A DNA stretch of 64,000 bases from Tridacna crocea. Taxonomy: Eukaryota > Mollusca > Bivalvia > Cardiida > Cardiidae. The position numbers were made by a program, and so were the translations under genes. Within the stretch, counting starts at the first letter, position 1. Each line of letters starts with the position of its first letter. This document shows, one piece after another, positions 41,471 through 51,689 of this stretch. Below the pieces are notes generated by a model, which saw nothing but the letters and a program-made list of their open reading frames with translations, was not told where the DNA came from and did no database searches. The stretch is from contig OX031065.1 in the NCBI GenBank assembly GCA_943736015.1, positions 28,968,427 through 29,032,426 on the forward strand, given 5' to 3'.

Positions 41471-41732
41471 GTTGACCATTTTGTTGCAATTTCTTATATT
41501 GTTAAACATCTGATATTAACGTGACTCACAGGAGAGGAACTTTATAAGCTAGTAGCTTTCGTTCCAATCCTTTTCACGTAACTTTACCTACCAGAACAGT
41601 ATCATGTATGTAAATATTATATTGAATAAAATATGTTTAAACTCAAACAGTCCCATTTCCTATGATATTCAGACTAACTTAGATGTTTTTCTTTAATAGA
41701 CTTGCGCAAAACAAATTTACCTAAAAACAGAA

Positions 41733-41800
41733 AGTGTCGTTTCGGATTAACCTGCGTGGACTCCACAAGCTGATCCGAGAAGGCACTTTACGCAAGTGTC
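41733..41800. repeat. Family G-like palindrome
   Basis: AGTGTCGTTTCGGATTAACC and its imperfect complement around GCGTGGACTCCACAAGC. Confidence 0.55.
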
Positions 41801-41947
41801 CAAATGCCCTTTAACGGGTGTTGCAAGCCATTTAATTTAAAACCGTTTTCCTTATGGTCGTTCATACTCGAGACAATAGGTTTACTAACCCTTCCCCTTC
41901 TCTAGAAAATGAATAGGTGTATGTGTGTTTTTAATGCTGTGTAACCC

Positions 41948-42066
41948 CTAGGCTGCTATACGCCACTGAAGGACCTTTTCTGGACATTGTAGATCAATAT
42001 CAGACTCCAAAGAAAGTGCCGTCTGGTCTTGGATCTACAATGTCCGATAGGTAAGTTATTTTATCC
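41948..42066. mobile_element. GATC-palindrome MITE (family C)
   Basis: CCTAGGCTGCTATACGCCAC start, TGTAGATCAATATCAGAC core with complement, TATTTTATCC end. Confidence 0.65.
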
Positions 42067-42930
42067 AAAAATTAGCTTCAAAATAGCACAATTATCGATA
42101 TTTGTCGACGACAATACCACTTTGAATTCAACACTGAATTTTGAAGACCATGTATCGTATTTTGTGCAAAGCCAAAAGAAGTAAACCCAATTAAACACAG
42201 TTTTTCTTAGGAAAATGACTTTTCCGGTAGCACTCAGATATGTAACTGGAAATGGCATGTTAAAATACACTGGGTGAGGCTATCGCTCGTGAAAATACTA
42301 TTCTTTTTTATTAAAGATAGCTTCACTGGCTCATAGCCTTCTATTGGCGCAATAATACAAAATTTGTCTACTGATCACTTGGTCCTGGGCTTTTTCGTTC
42401 CAAAAACAGTTCGTCCCAATTCTTGTTCGTCCCATTTTTGCTCGCTTCTTCTTTTGATTGGCGATGAATATTCATATATCGAAATTGATTGTAATGTTGT
42501 GAATTAAATGTTAAAGAACATATTCTTCTAAGATATTTCAAAATAATAGTCTTCAGATAAAAACTTAATCATATTCTATATTTTCTTATGGTTTTCTCTC
42601 TGTTCATCATGCATCCTTTTGTCAAGGGACGTTACTCCTGACTCCAACTAATGATGAAAGGGAGACCGTCAATGCACAAATAATCCTAACATTGTCATGA
42701 GTACTTGCCTTTTAACCAAAAAGGTATTCTCTTGCTTAATAGATTGACTTTCAATCCAATATTTGAATAATATATCTCCTTCTTTCAATTATTAATTACA
42801 CACAATGGCTTCCTTGACAAATACCAATTCAGCGCTCTCAACTCTTTGGCTAAAATGGTATCTTCGCTTTGTCGGCAATGAAACTGAGTCAGGACTCTGA
42901 AAATACTCTTTGCTTTAATCTATACGAAAT
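42067..42930. other. No gene seen; contains block paralogous to 28,075-28,360
   Basis: 42,535-42,815 shares GTCAAGGGACGTTACTCCTG, GGGAGACC, AAAAAGGTATTC and TTAATTACACACAATGG with the block at 28.1-28.35 kb. Confidence 0.6.
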
Positions 42931-43165
42931 GACGAAAATTTAGACCTGTCCAATTTAAAGCATTTGCAGATGACAAAATAAATGTGACTCAAATGTTGAA
43001 AACTGGCTTTTGAAGGGTAGGAAACAAGTGTAGAAAACTGGCTTTTGAAGTGTAGGAAACATTGCGGGAAAAGGAGAAAATGTTGGTTACCAGTATTTTC
43101 TCCTCAGTTCCCCACAATGTTTTCTTTCCCATGGTCGTTAAAACTGTGGTAAACATTTAACCAAA
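42930..43165 (-). mobile_element. PB-A MITE with internal duplication
   Basis: GAAAACTGGCTTTTGAAG(G/T)GTAGGAAACA is repeated in tandem (42,999 and 43,033) before the hairpin. Confidence 0.72.
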
Positions 43166-43330
43166 TTATCTCACTTCAAATGCCATTTCTGTCCTCCAAT
43201 TAACCAATTTTGAAAAAAACAAAACGTGAGTGCTATGCAGCAGTTTTTTTTTCACATTTATACAGCTTGATTAACTTGAATAGCCGTATTTTACAAGGAT
43301 ACTACAACTTCAGATAACGAGTAGTATTAA

Positions 43331-43551
43331 CTCATTACCAAACGACAAAGTTTTAGGTTTGTTCAAATCGAAAGCATTTGCAGACGACAAAATAAAAGTG
43401 ACTGGAAATTTGAAATTTGTTTTAGGAAGGGTAGAAAACATTGTGGGAAAAGGAGAAAATGCTGGTTACCAGCATTTTCTTCTTTCCCCACAATGTTTTC
43501 CAAAGGCTTCTTTCTTGGGGTCGTCAAAAGTAGGAACTGTTTGGTAATGGG
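43331..43551 (-). mobile_element. PB-A MITE, 221 bp
   Basis: TTAA at 43,327-43,330 and 43,552-43,555. Ends CTCATTACC/GGTAATGGG. Confidence 0.88.
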
Positions 43552-43593
43552 TTAATTGTAAGATAACGAAAATTCAACATAAATATACACACA

Positions 43594-43606
43594 CACACAC
43601 ACATGT
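43594..43606 (+). repeat. (CA)n microsatellite
   Basis: ACACACACACACAC run. Confidence 0.7.
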
Positions 43607-43892
43607 GAGTCACTCTCTCAGGAAAGGGGGGCTTACTTATTATCAAGTACACCTAAAATATGGTCGCCCAGCAGGCTGATCTGGGTCGAGATGTTTTACG
43701 ATTGATTAGTATTCCGCATGTCAAAGGACCATTGCACCTAATGATACAGTTGGTTGGAAGACATAATTGATATATGAGTCTATGATTATGTTATGTCTTG
43801 CTTGTTATAATGCATTAAACGAACGCATTTAACACCCTTATTCCCAGAGCACAGCTTAGTTGTACAATGTATGATGAGTCAAAAACCTTTTA

Positions 43893-44099
43893 CTCTTTAC
43901 CAAACGACAAAATTTTCTACTTGTCCAAATTGAAAGCATTGGCAGAGGACAAAAAAATGAAACATGACTTTAGAAGAGTAGAAAAAATTGTGGGAAAAGG
44001 AGAAAATGCTGGTTACCAGCATTTTCTCCTTTTCCCACAATGTTTTCAAAAGGGCTTCTTCTTCCGAGTTGTAAAAACCAGGAATTGTTTGGTAAAGGG
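43893..44099 (-). mobile_element. PB-A MITE
   Basis: Right TTAA at 44,100-44,103; left duplication reads TTTTA. Hairpin 43,986-44,052 perfect. Confidence 0.83.
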
Positions 44100-44168
44100 T
44101 TAACATACTCAGATGCAATGTATAAAAATTTGCAAGCGACATAGTGAAACTCAAAATAATGAGATTTT

Positions 44169-44298
44169 AACTCTTAGGCTGCAAAGTGCGAATCGCTAAC
44201 CTTTTGCGGACAGTGTAGATCAAGATCAGACTGCATAGAAAGTGCAGTCTGATCTATGTATCTACACTATCCGATAAGGGAATATTTTATCCCATCAT
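44169..44298. mobile_element. GATC-palindrome MITE (family C), well preserved
   Basis: TTAACTCTTAGGCTGC start; TAGATCAAGATCAGACTGCA and complement; GATAAGGGAATATTTTATCC end. Confidence 0.75.
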
Positions 44299-44362
44299 AG
44301 ATAAGTTTGAAATAGCAACTACTTGGGTCTTTACTCTCGACTTGAAGATGTCATTTAACGTA

Positions 44363-44570
44363 ACCCTTTACCAGACGACAAAATTTTAGCCCTGTCCAAA
44401 TTGAAAGCATTTGCAGACGACGATTTCATTGTGGCTAAAATGGTGCTATTGTTTATGGATAGGGTAGAAAACATTGTGGGAAAAGGAGAAAATGCTGGTT
44501 ACAAGCATTTTCTCCTTTTGCCACAATGTTTTCAAAAGGCTTCTTTCCAAGGGTTGTCAAAAGTCATATT
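44363..44570 (-). mobile_element. PB-A MITE, right end truncated
   Basis: CCCTTTACCAGACGAC left end and intact hairpin 44,468-44,534; the right end is replaced at ~44,570. Confidence 0.75.
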
Positions 44571-44667
44571 TCGTTGCAAGCTGTTAGAGCAGACTGGGCA
44601 GATACCATGTAAAACTCGCACATTTGCTATCCAGAGATTTCTGGCTATGAGTCATTTGCTTTAGAAA

Positions 44668-44747
44668 ACCTTTAAATTTTAGACTTGTCCAAGTCGAAAG
44701 CATTTGCAGACGACAAAATAAACTTGACTCTAAAATTGAAACTTGAC
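44668..44747 (-). mobile_element. PB-A left-half fragment
   Basis: AAATTTTAGACTTGTCCAAG to AAATTGAAACTTGAC, directly left of the next full element. Confidence 0.6.
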
Positions 44748-44751
44748 TTAA

Positions 44752-44972
44752 CTCTTTACCAAACGACAAACTTTTAGACTGATCCAATTTAAAGACATTT
44801 GCAGACAACAAAATAAGCTTGGCACAAAAATTGAAATTTGTTTTGAGAAGGGTAGAAAACAATGTGGGAAAAGGAGAAAATGCTGGTCACCAGCATTTTC
44901 TCCTTTTCCCACAATGTTTTCAAAAGGCCTCTTTCCCAGGGTCGTTAAAAGTAGGGATTGTGTGGTAAAGAG
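44752..44972 (-). mobile_element. PB-A MITE, 221 bp
   Basis: TTAA at 44,748-44,751; right TCAA. Apex GGTCACC. Confidence 0.86.
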
Positions 44973-45047
44973 TCAAGAAGAGAAGAAAGCATTCTGGATA
45001 AAGGAGAAGATGATTAGTACCCGACATAGTTGAATATTTTAATACAG

Positions 45048-45179
45048 GTTTTACAGTGCAGATGTCTCTGTCTGTGACAATGTTGCTCTGGGAACCAAGT
45101 GGTCAACAAGCCTATCCTATATATCTTATTGCTGCCCTCTGGGGTTTAGGAGATGCAGTATTTGGTCCTACAGTTACAG
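45048..45179 (+). pseudogene. Second UNC93A-like exon 6 (6')
   Basis: Acceptor TTTTAATACAG, donor GTAGGC, 132 nt, the same length and phases (1/1) as exon 6. The translation GFTVQMSLSVTMLLWEPSGQ aligns residue by residue with the start of exon 6 (AFLVHTGVCITMLLWLPHTS), and LIAALWGLGDAVFGPTVT matches the rest. Open reading frame intact. No exon 1-5 counterparts were found between 41.7 and 45.0 kb. It could be a remnant of a duplicated gene or an alternative 3' exon of UNC93A. Confidence 0.82.
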
Positions 45180-45214
45180 GTAGGCATGATTCTTCCCAGA
45201 ATGAATGTACTTAA

Positions 45215-45449
45215 CCCTTTCCCACACAATAGTCTGGTGGAGATTGCCTTTGAAATTATTGTGGAAAAAGGAGAAAATTTTTGAGCTGGATCTCTTTGTA
45301 GGAAAAAGAAAAACAGCATTTTTTTCCCTTTTCCTACAATGTTTTCTATCCCATCAAAGTCAAGTTCCATCATTTGAGATATAAGTAATATGCTGTTTGT
45401 GAATGCTTTCAAATTGGATAAGTCTAAAATTTTGTCATTCAGTAAAGAG
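45215..45449 (+). mobile_element. PB-A MITE between exons 6' and 7'
   Basis: TTAA at 45,211-45,214 and 45,450-45,453. Hairpin strongly diverged, with a ~25-bp extra apex. Confidence 0.75.
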
Positions 45450-45764
45450 TTAAGGTACAAGTATGTGTGAGTGGAGTAGTGTGGGGTAGTGGGATGAAGG
45501 TGCAAGAGTTATGAATCCTCCGCTATATAATTTCTCAATCAAGTGACAAATTTGTTTGCACTGGGAGAAGGATGTTGAATGCATCTTTTGTAATGCAAAA
45601 TACCTTGAAATTTATTTCATAATATGGACCCATTTTAAAGAAAGAGGGCTGCAGTAAGAAATGGAATGGTCCTTTGAGATGCAGTGGAATATTCACTTAA
45701 GTAAAAAGTTTCAATTCAGACAGCATGGGTTGTGCAGGCTGACATAGGCTGGTTGTTTTGTCAG

Positions 45765-45855
45765 AGACAGGTCAAAGCATTTCAGTCACATTTAATTTGT
45801 TGTTTGCAAATACTTTCAATTTGGACAAGTCTTAAATTTTGTTGTTTGATAGAGT
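45765..45855 (+). mobile_element. PB-A right-end fragment
   Basis: AGTCACATTTAATTTGTTG through GACAAGTCTTAAATTTTG. Confidence 0.55.
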
Positions 45856-45878
45856 CAATAGACATGATTTACTGTTAA

Positions 45879-46088
45879 CTCTTTACTCCATAGACACTCA
45901 TTTCTATGCACTGCTTGTAGGAGCCCTTGAAAAACATTGTGGCAAAAGGTGAAATTGCTCGTCATGAGCAATTTCACCTTTTGCCATAATGTTTTCCATG
46001 CTATCGAAAGGTGTCATATACACTAAAGAAACAGCTTCATCCTTGGTGTTATTTAGGGTCAATTAGAGATGCCTTATGGGGTAAAGGG
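45879..46088 (+). mobile_element. PB-B MITE (family definition)
   Basis: TTAA at 45,875-45,878 and 46,089-46,092. PB-B shares the CCCTTTAC terminus and TTAA target with PB-A but has different flanks (CTCCATAGATACTCATTTCT; GGGTCAATTAGAGA). Its palindrome reads ACATTGTGGCAAAAGG, TGAAATTGCTCGT and complement. Confidence 0.85.
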
Positions 46089-46112
46089 TTAATACATTTC
46101 AGCATTATACAG

Positions 46113-46320
46113 ACTATAATACAGTCTGTTCTTTACCAAACATAGAGACGAGGGCTTTGCTTCATTCAGATTTCTGGATTCTCTTGGATTGGCCATGGCC
46201 TTTGCTTACAGTGGATTTTTATGTACTAATACCAAGATTTATATCGCTATAGGCTTCATTGTGATTTCACTTTCTTGTTTGATAGTTTTGTTACGTAAAA
46301 GGAATAAACATTTTCAGTAA
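46113..46320 (+). pseudogene. Second UNC93A-like terminal exon (7')
   Basis: Encodes DEGFASFRFLDSLGLAMAFA, YSGFLCTNTKIYIA and a basic tail RKRNKHFQ before TAA at 46,318-46,320; this aligns with exon 7 (FRLFDSLGLGLTFSYSAFLC). With the acceptor ATTATACAG at 46,112 the entry phase fits exon 6' but the frame is one base short (208 nt versus 212) relative to the conserved part. With an acceptor at 46,124 the frame is right but the phase does not match exon 6'. So either one base was lost or another splice form is used. Confidence 0.78.
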
Positions 46321-46374
46321 ATGATTTTCCAGCTTAATCCTATGTGATATTTTCCAAGGTTTTATCCCCTCCTC

Positions 46375-46545
46375 CCAAGCTTTTGAAATTTTGAAAACAT
46401 TGTGAATCTAAATACTGGTATTAATCACACATTTTTATCTTTTCCCACAATTTTTTCTACCCTTGAAATCCCACGAATTGTTTGTGATCTGCAAATACTT
46501 CCAAAATGGACATTTCTACAATTTTGTCCTCAGGTTAAAAGTTAA
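46375..46545 (+). mobile_element. Decayed PB-A MITE
   Basis: TTTTGAAAACATTGTG, TTTTCCCACAATTTTTTC and GATCTGCAAATACTTCC survive. Confidence 0.5.
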
Positions 46546-46689
46546 AATATCACTTAGCTATGTTTAAAATCTAGATTGCACTTGGGCCATAATAGGCCTG
46601 TAATTCTGCACTAGGTATTAGGTAAAAATCTTACATATGAAAATTTAGACTGCTAAGCCAAATAGTATGAATAAGAAAGACTTACTAAA

Positions 46690-47695
46690 ACTTTCTCTAC
46701 AAAGCCCATATCAAACTTGTGACATACCTCAGGGCAATGCCATTTTTACCCCAGAGCTATAATTACTAAAGTCTTGAATCCTGGTAGAAGTCCACAAAAT
46801 GCATGTAAGGCCACATACCAATAATACAGGTCTAGGCCTTAAACAAGAAGATTTTCAAAGTTTCCTCAACATGAAACCCCTGGAAAACATGATAACTCTA
46901 AGCAAGGTTATTTTCAGTCCCAGGCATGAAATTCGAACAAACTCAGATGTAATTCAAATTTGTTAGCCTGAGGATTTATCGCTAGGAGCAAAAAGATTTC
47001 TAAAATTGTCACCCCATAAGTACGTGCCAAAATGTGATTGGCCTAGATCCAGATAATTTTTAAAGTTTTCACTTCATAAGCCTATGTAAAAACTTGTGAC
47101 CTGCAAGTCAGGGTTAATTTTGACCCTGGGGCTATAACTTTAACCAATGACCAAACGACAATATTTTAGACTGGTCCAAAATGAAAGCATTTGCAGATGA
47201 CAAATAAAAGTAACTGAAAATTTGAAATTTGTCTTGTGAAGGGTAGAAAACATTGTGGGAAAAGGAGAAAATGCTGGTTACCAGCATTTTCTCCTTTTCC
47301 CACAATGTTTTCTAAAGGCTTCTTTCTCAGGGGCGTCAAAAGTAGGGATTGTGTGGTAATGGGTTAAGAAACTCAATGGAAATCTATCAGATGAATCTAC
47401 ATGTCAAATTTTATTGCTCCAGGCCTAATGGTTTCCGACAAGAAGATTTAAATTTAAAAGATTTTCATTATTTCTCAGTTGTGTTGCATTTGCATCCAGA
47501 GCTTTTTCAAGGAATCCATTCTCTCAATACATTGTGAAGAAAACCATGGCAAGATAATATCACCCTATAAAAGTTTGGTCAAAATTGGATGGGTATTTTG
47601 AGAAATGTTTGAAAATGAAGTCCATGCACAGACAGACAGACACACAACAGACACAGGGCCATGACAAAAGCTTGCTGGCCTTTGGCCAGTGAAGT
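46690..47695 (+). mobile_element. Helitron/Helentron-like element, decayed
   Basis: Holds degenerate units like those at 51.7-53.5 kb (CTTGTGAC.., TTTTGACCC.., GAAGATTTTCAAAG). It ends with a GACAGACAGACACAC tract and the hairpin CTGGCCTTTGGCCAG 5 bp before GTTAA. A PB-A MITE is inserted at 47,144-47,363. The left border is uncertain. Confidence 0.55.
47144..47363 (-). mobile_element. PB-A MITE nested in the Helitron-like element
   Basis: TTAA at 47,140-47,143 and 47,364-47,367; perfect hairpin 47,250-47,315. Confidence 0.86.
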
Positions 47696-47707
47696 TAACC
47701 ATTTTAA

Positions 47708-48209
47708 CCCTTTATCACACAATGATGCCTTTTTACGCTCCTGGAAAAGAAGCCTTATGAAAACATTGTGGGAAAAGGAGAAAATGCTGGTAACCAGCAT
47801 TTTCTCCTTTTCCCACAAAGTTTTCTAGCCTACAAAAAGAATGAATGAATGAATAGCGTTTTAAGGCCCGTCGACAACTCAGGTCATATTGGGCGCACTT
47901 ACTTAGTAAACAATAATGCGAGGTGAAAATAACATACATGTGTAACAACATAAGACAAACATGATAAATGAGGAATGGACGAAACACAAAATGATGCCCC
48001 TTTTGTCACCTTTTACGACATGCATGCTGTCACTTTAGTTCCGCCAGATGAAATGGCAGATGTGACGATCGCGGGACTGCAGTGGTTTATTCTTATATCC
48101 CCGATTAAACCTAACAAAGGAAAGTTACCACATCTGACCAACTATGAAATTGTCGTCTGCAAATGCTTTCAATTTGGATGGGTCTTAAATTTTGCCATGT
48201 GGTAAAGGC
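47708..48209 (+). mobile_element. PB-A MITE split by a ~285-bp insertion
   Basis: TTAA at 47,704-47,707 and 48,210-48,213. The left half and hairpin (47,759-47,826) are separated from the right end (GTCGTCTGCAAATGCTTTC, 48,151 on) by 47,840-48,125, which starts with (GAAT)n and holds unrelated sequence. Confidence 0.75.
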
Positions 48210-48213
48210 TTAA

Positions 48214-48757
48214 TGAAGAAATAGTCAGTTTTCAATTATACTGAGACACTTGACTGTTTCATAAGTCATACCGGTATTTCATCCCTTTTTCTTCATCACT
48301 TTCCTTGATCAAGGTATCCATAATTATACACAATACGAAATGATAATAAAAGCAGAAGAAAACAAGCAGATTAAATATTTCTTTATTTGAAAGTACATGT
48401 ACATGTACACATTTTATCTTAGCATTTGCCATTTTTCTTTATGGACTGTTGATTATTTACAACAATAATATTAGTAGTAGGTATAAAATGGTAAAATCAA
48501 AAGCAGATCTGATTTGAAAATGAAACAGTGATTGAAGAGTTCCCTCCCTGACTCTTTTAACATAAAAATAGTAAATATAACATTTCAAAGTATAAAATAT
48601 GAAAATATTTCCATAAAGCTGATTAAAATGATAATTATTGCAGTCTGTATAATTATAGAAGAAAATACTGTTTAGGCAAAACTAAAAGCTAACAAAAAAT
48701 AGAATCATGCAAACTTTCACATGATAGAGTAATAATGACTTAAAAAAGAAAATGTTT
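48214..48757. other. AT-rich, no gene seen
   Basis: No repeat or domain recognised, apart from the overlapping ACATGT run at 48,392-48,408. Confidence 0.4.
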
Positions 48758-49130
48758 AGATCGTTTTAACAAAGTCTGACTTTTTACAACACTGAGGAAA
48801 GGAGTTTTTGAAAACATTGTTAGAAAGGAGAAAATGCTGTGTACTGTTCAGCAGCATTTTCTCCTTTTCCAACAATACTTTCTGTACTTTTGAAGACTAA
48901 GCCTTTACTAAGTAATTCTGACTTTAAACAACCCTGAGGAGGGAAGCTTTTGAAAACATTATTGGAAAAGGAGGAAATGCTGGGCATCGGCGTTTACTAC
49001 TTTTCCCACCATGTTTCCTATTCTTTCTCAGACAAATTTCAGGTTTTGAGCAACATTTATCACCAGCAAATGTGTTCAATTTGAGGATATCTATAATTTT
49101 GCTTTCTGGCATAGACTGAATTCTTGAAGG
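48758..49130 (+). mobile_element. Two decayed PB-A MITEs
   Basis: First: hairpin 48,808-48,884 with a widened loop (GTGTACTGTTCAG). Second: 48,898-49,130 with a diverged apex (GGGCATCGGC). Confidence 0.6.
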
Positions 49131-49247
49131 ATCAAGGGCAAAGGAATAAGTTATTGCTTGTTACAGCTATCATTTCATCCAGTATGAAAATATTTTACAT
49201 TTTGATAAAAGGAGAAAATGCAGGTTACTAATGCTGGTTTACTTTAA

Positions 49248-49468
49248 CCCTTTTCAAAACAATCCCTGGTTTTTACGGGTCAGGAATAGAAGCCTTTTGA
49301 AAACATTGTGAGAAAAGGAGAAAATGCTGGTAACCAGCATTTTCTCCTTTTCCCACAATGTTTTCTACCCTATCATATAGAAAAATCATATTTTTAGCAA
49401 CTGTTAATTTGTCATCTGCAAAATGCTTTCAATTTGGTCAGGTCCAAAATTTGTCGTTCGGGAAAGGG
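49248..49468 (+). mobile_element. PB-A MITE, 221 bp
   Basis: TTAA at 49,244-49,247 and 49,469-49,472; right end GGGAAAGGG. Confidence 0.87.
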
Positions 49469-49829
49469 TTAAGACCCCTTAGCAAAGAGCGTACATTAGA
49501 ACGGATGTGGCCCTGACATTAAGCATATATCGTTGGTTTACTTCTTGTTACAAGCTGTGGTTACAAGGTTTTTTGAGGTAAACTGACAATTTACTAGTAT
49601 TGAGATATGGCCTCAACAAGGTACACGTACAGTAGAAACAAGTGACGAGATTTTGCCATTGCAAAGCACATAACAGTGAAAGAAATTAATGAGGTCTCAA
49701 CAAGTCACAAAATTCTAATACCTGAGATGTTTCCTGGACAATACACAAAATGGTGAACAAAATTAGCCCAAACAAATTGTTTGTATACATATTTGCTGAT
49801 TTACAATGTGGCCTGAATAAAACACCTGA

Positions 49830-50050
49830 GCCCCATTTTACTAAGGTAGTTATAAACAAAATTTGCGTAAGTTTTATCTTTTCATTTTATCTAGGTAAAA
49901 TTTCCATAAAACTTTGATGTATCACAGTTGTTTTCTAAAATAATCACGACAGTTATCTTGTATCCAGTAGCAGAAATATGCCACCATTCAAAAGTTACAT
50001 AAAACTTACCCAAATTTTGTTCGTAAACACCGTAATAGAACAAGGGCCCT
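49830..50050. mobile_element. MITE with ~45-bp inverted repeats (GGGCCCTGTTTTACT type), unit 1
   Basis: Left GCCCCATTTTACTAAGGTAG and right complement ending GGGCCC; AAATTTGCGTAAGTTTTATC pairs with ATAAAACTTACCCAAATTTT. Confidence 0.7.
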
Positions 50051-50283
50051 GTTTTACTATGGTGGTTTAGAAAACTTTTGCATTAAAAAATCTTTCCTGG
50101 AAATTTCATCTTTTCATTTTGTGTATCACTGAGATTCAAGGACACTTAGATTTTTTGTATTAGTTTTCAAAAATAATCATGATACTTATCCCGTATTTTG
50201 TGGCAGAAACATGCCACCAAACTATAGTTATGTAAAAACTTACCAGAATTTCGTAAGTAACTACATAAGTAAAACAAGGCCCT
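50044..50283. mobile_element. Same MITE family, unit 2, sharing the GGGCCC junction
   Basis: GGGCCCTGTTTTACTATGG at left and AGTAAAACAAGGCCC at right. Units 1 and 2 are direct tandem relatives (TTTTATCTTTTCATTTT.. in both). Confidence 0.7.
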
Positions 50284-50331
50284 GGTTCCCAAAATCAGCA
50301 CTGACAAAACACATAATAGCACACTAATATA

Positions 50332-50497
50332 CCACACCATGACAACTTTTGATGACCAGCATTTTCTCCTTTTCCCACAATGTTTTCCATTCTATCAAAG
50401 AAAAATCATTTCATATGAGCCACATAGAAACTGTCATCTGCAAATGCTGTCAATTTCAGACAGGTTTAGTATTTTATTGTGCCGTAAAGGGATAACC
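50332..50497 (+). mobile_element. PB-A MITE lacking the left arm
   Basis: CACCATGACAACTTTTGATG then ACCAGCATTTTCTCC onwards; right end GCCGTAAAGGGATAA. Confidence 0.65.
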
Positions 50498-51393
50498 AGA
50501 GACATAAATATTGTATGTCTCTGGGTTAACTAAACACATCTTTGTGTACAAATATGGCCTGAAAAAGAAAACACACGTCCTTCTGTACAAATAAGCCCTG
50601 AACAAAACATGTCCTTGTGTATCAGTGAGACTTTAAGAAAACACAGTAGTGAACGACTAATACCTAAACAAAGTATCTGAGCCTTGCTCTGTGAAAAGGG
50701 GGCTTCATGTACCTCCACGATGCATGACACCAATAAAGCCACCAAATAATTCTAGATTCGTTATTGCCACAACCAACTTAGCCATAAGGCAAAATGACCC
50801 TTGGACAGAAAAAAAAAACAAAAACTGAATAACAGCAAAAAGTTTTAGCCAATATCAGCCTGGGAAGAATGCGCAGGTTGACTTGAGTCGAAAGATTTTG
50901 CAAATGTATGAAGTCCCCTTTTCATACAGCATGGTTCATACAACAGTTAACTGAAATGGCATTGACAAAAAACATATTAGTACAAATGTGGCCTTAACAA
51001 AACACATTCTTATGTACAAATGTAGCCTTAAACACACACCAGTATTTCTCTACAAATGTGGCTTAAAAAAAAATCAAGTAATAATAAACAAACAATGCAA
51101 ATCATATACACGTATTGGTAGACATGATTGGCAATGACAAGGCACATAGTGGTGTGCATATGTGGTCTGAACAATACAATACAATATTATATCGGTGACT
51201 TAGACCTCCTGCCCATTACACATGAACATAGCAGCATGATACATGTACAGCACCAGGAAAAAACAAACAAATAAACATCAGAAATAAACCAATGATGTCT
51301 AAAAGAATACATAATTATTAATCCTTAAACACTTTGTTAACAAGAAACAAACAACAACAATGTATACAAATTGCCTTTCACAGTGCTGTAGTT
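50498..51393. other. No gene seen; AT-rich with a family G-like palindrome
   Basis: Repeated ACAAATGTGGCCT(T/G)AA-like phrases between 50,550 and 51,180; weak palindrome at 50,853-50,895. Confidence 0.4.
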
Positions 51394-51396
51394 TAA

Positions 51397-51617
51397 CTCT
51401 TTACCACACAATCCTGACTTTTAACGACCCTGAGATAGAAACCTTTTGAAAACATTGTGCGAAAAGGAGAAAATGCTGGTAACCAGCATTTTCTCCTTAT
51501 CCCAATATGTTTTCTACACTGCTGGAAACAAATTTCAATTTTTGAGTTACTTTTAACTTGTCGTCTGTAAGTGCTCTCAATTTGGACCTGTGTAAAATTT
51601 TGACATTTGGTAAAAAG
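51397..51617 (+). mobile_element. PB-A MITE, 221 bp
   Basis: TTAA at 51,393-51,396 and 51,618-51,621. Confidence 0.86.
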
Positions 51618-51689
51618 TTAAATCATAGTCTTCGGAGAACATATCACACAACAAGAGGACCATGATGGTCCTATATCGCTCACCTGAGT

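Larger units (their letters stand above)
37368..41655 (+). mobile_element. CR1/Jockey-like LINE, nearly full length
   Basis: CAAACAGTCCCA occurs at 37,368-37,379 and 41,644-41,655, a candidate 12-bp target duplication around a ~4.26-kb element. Content: AT-rich leader, endonuclease part, RT, Cys/His C-terminus, a CT/CA tract (41,428-41,467) and AATAAAATATG before the end. Two single frameshifts make it inactive as it stands. No separate ORF1 is seen. Confidence 0.82.
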
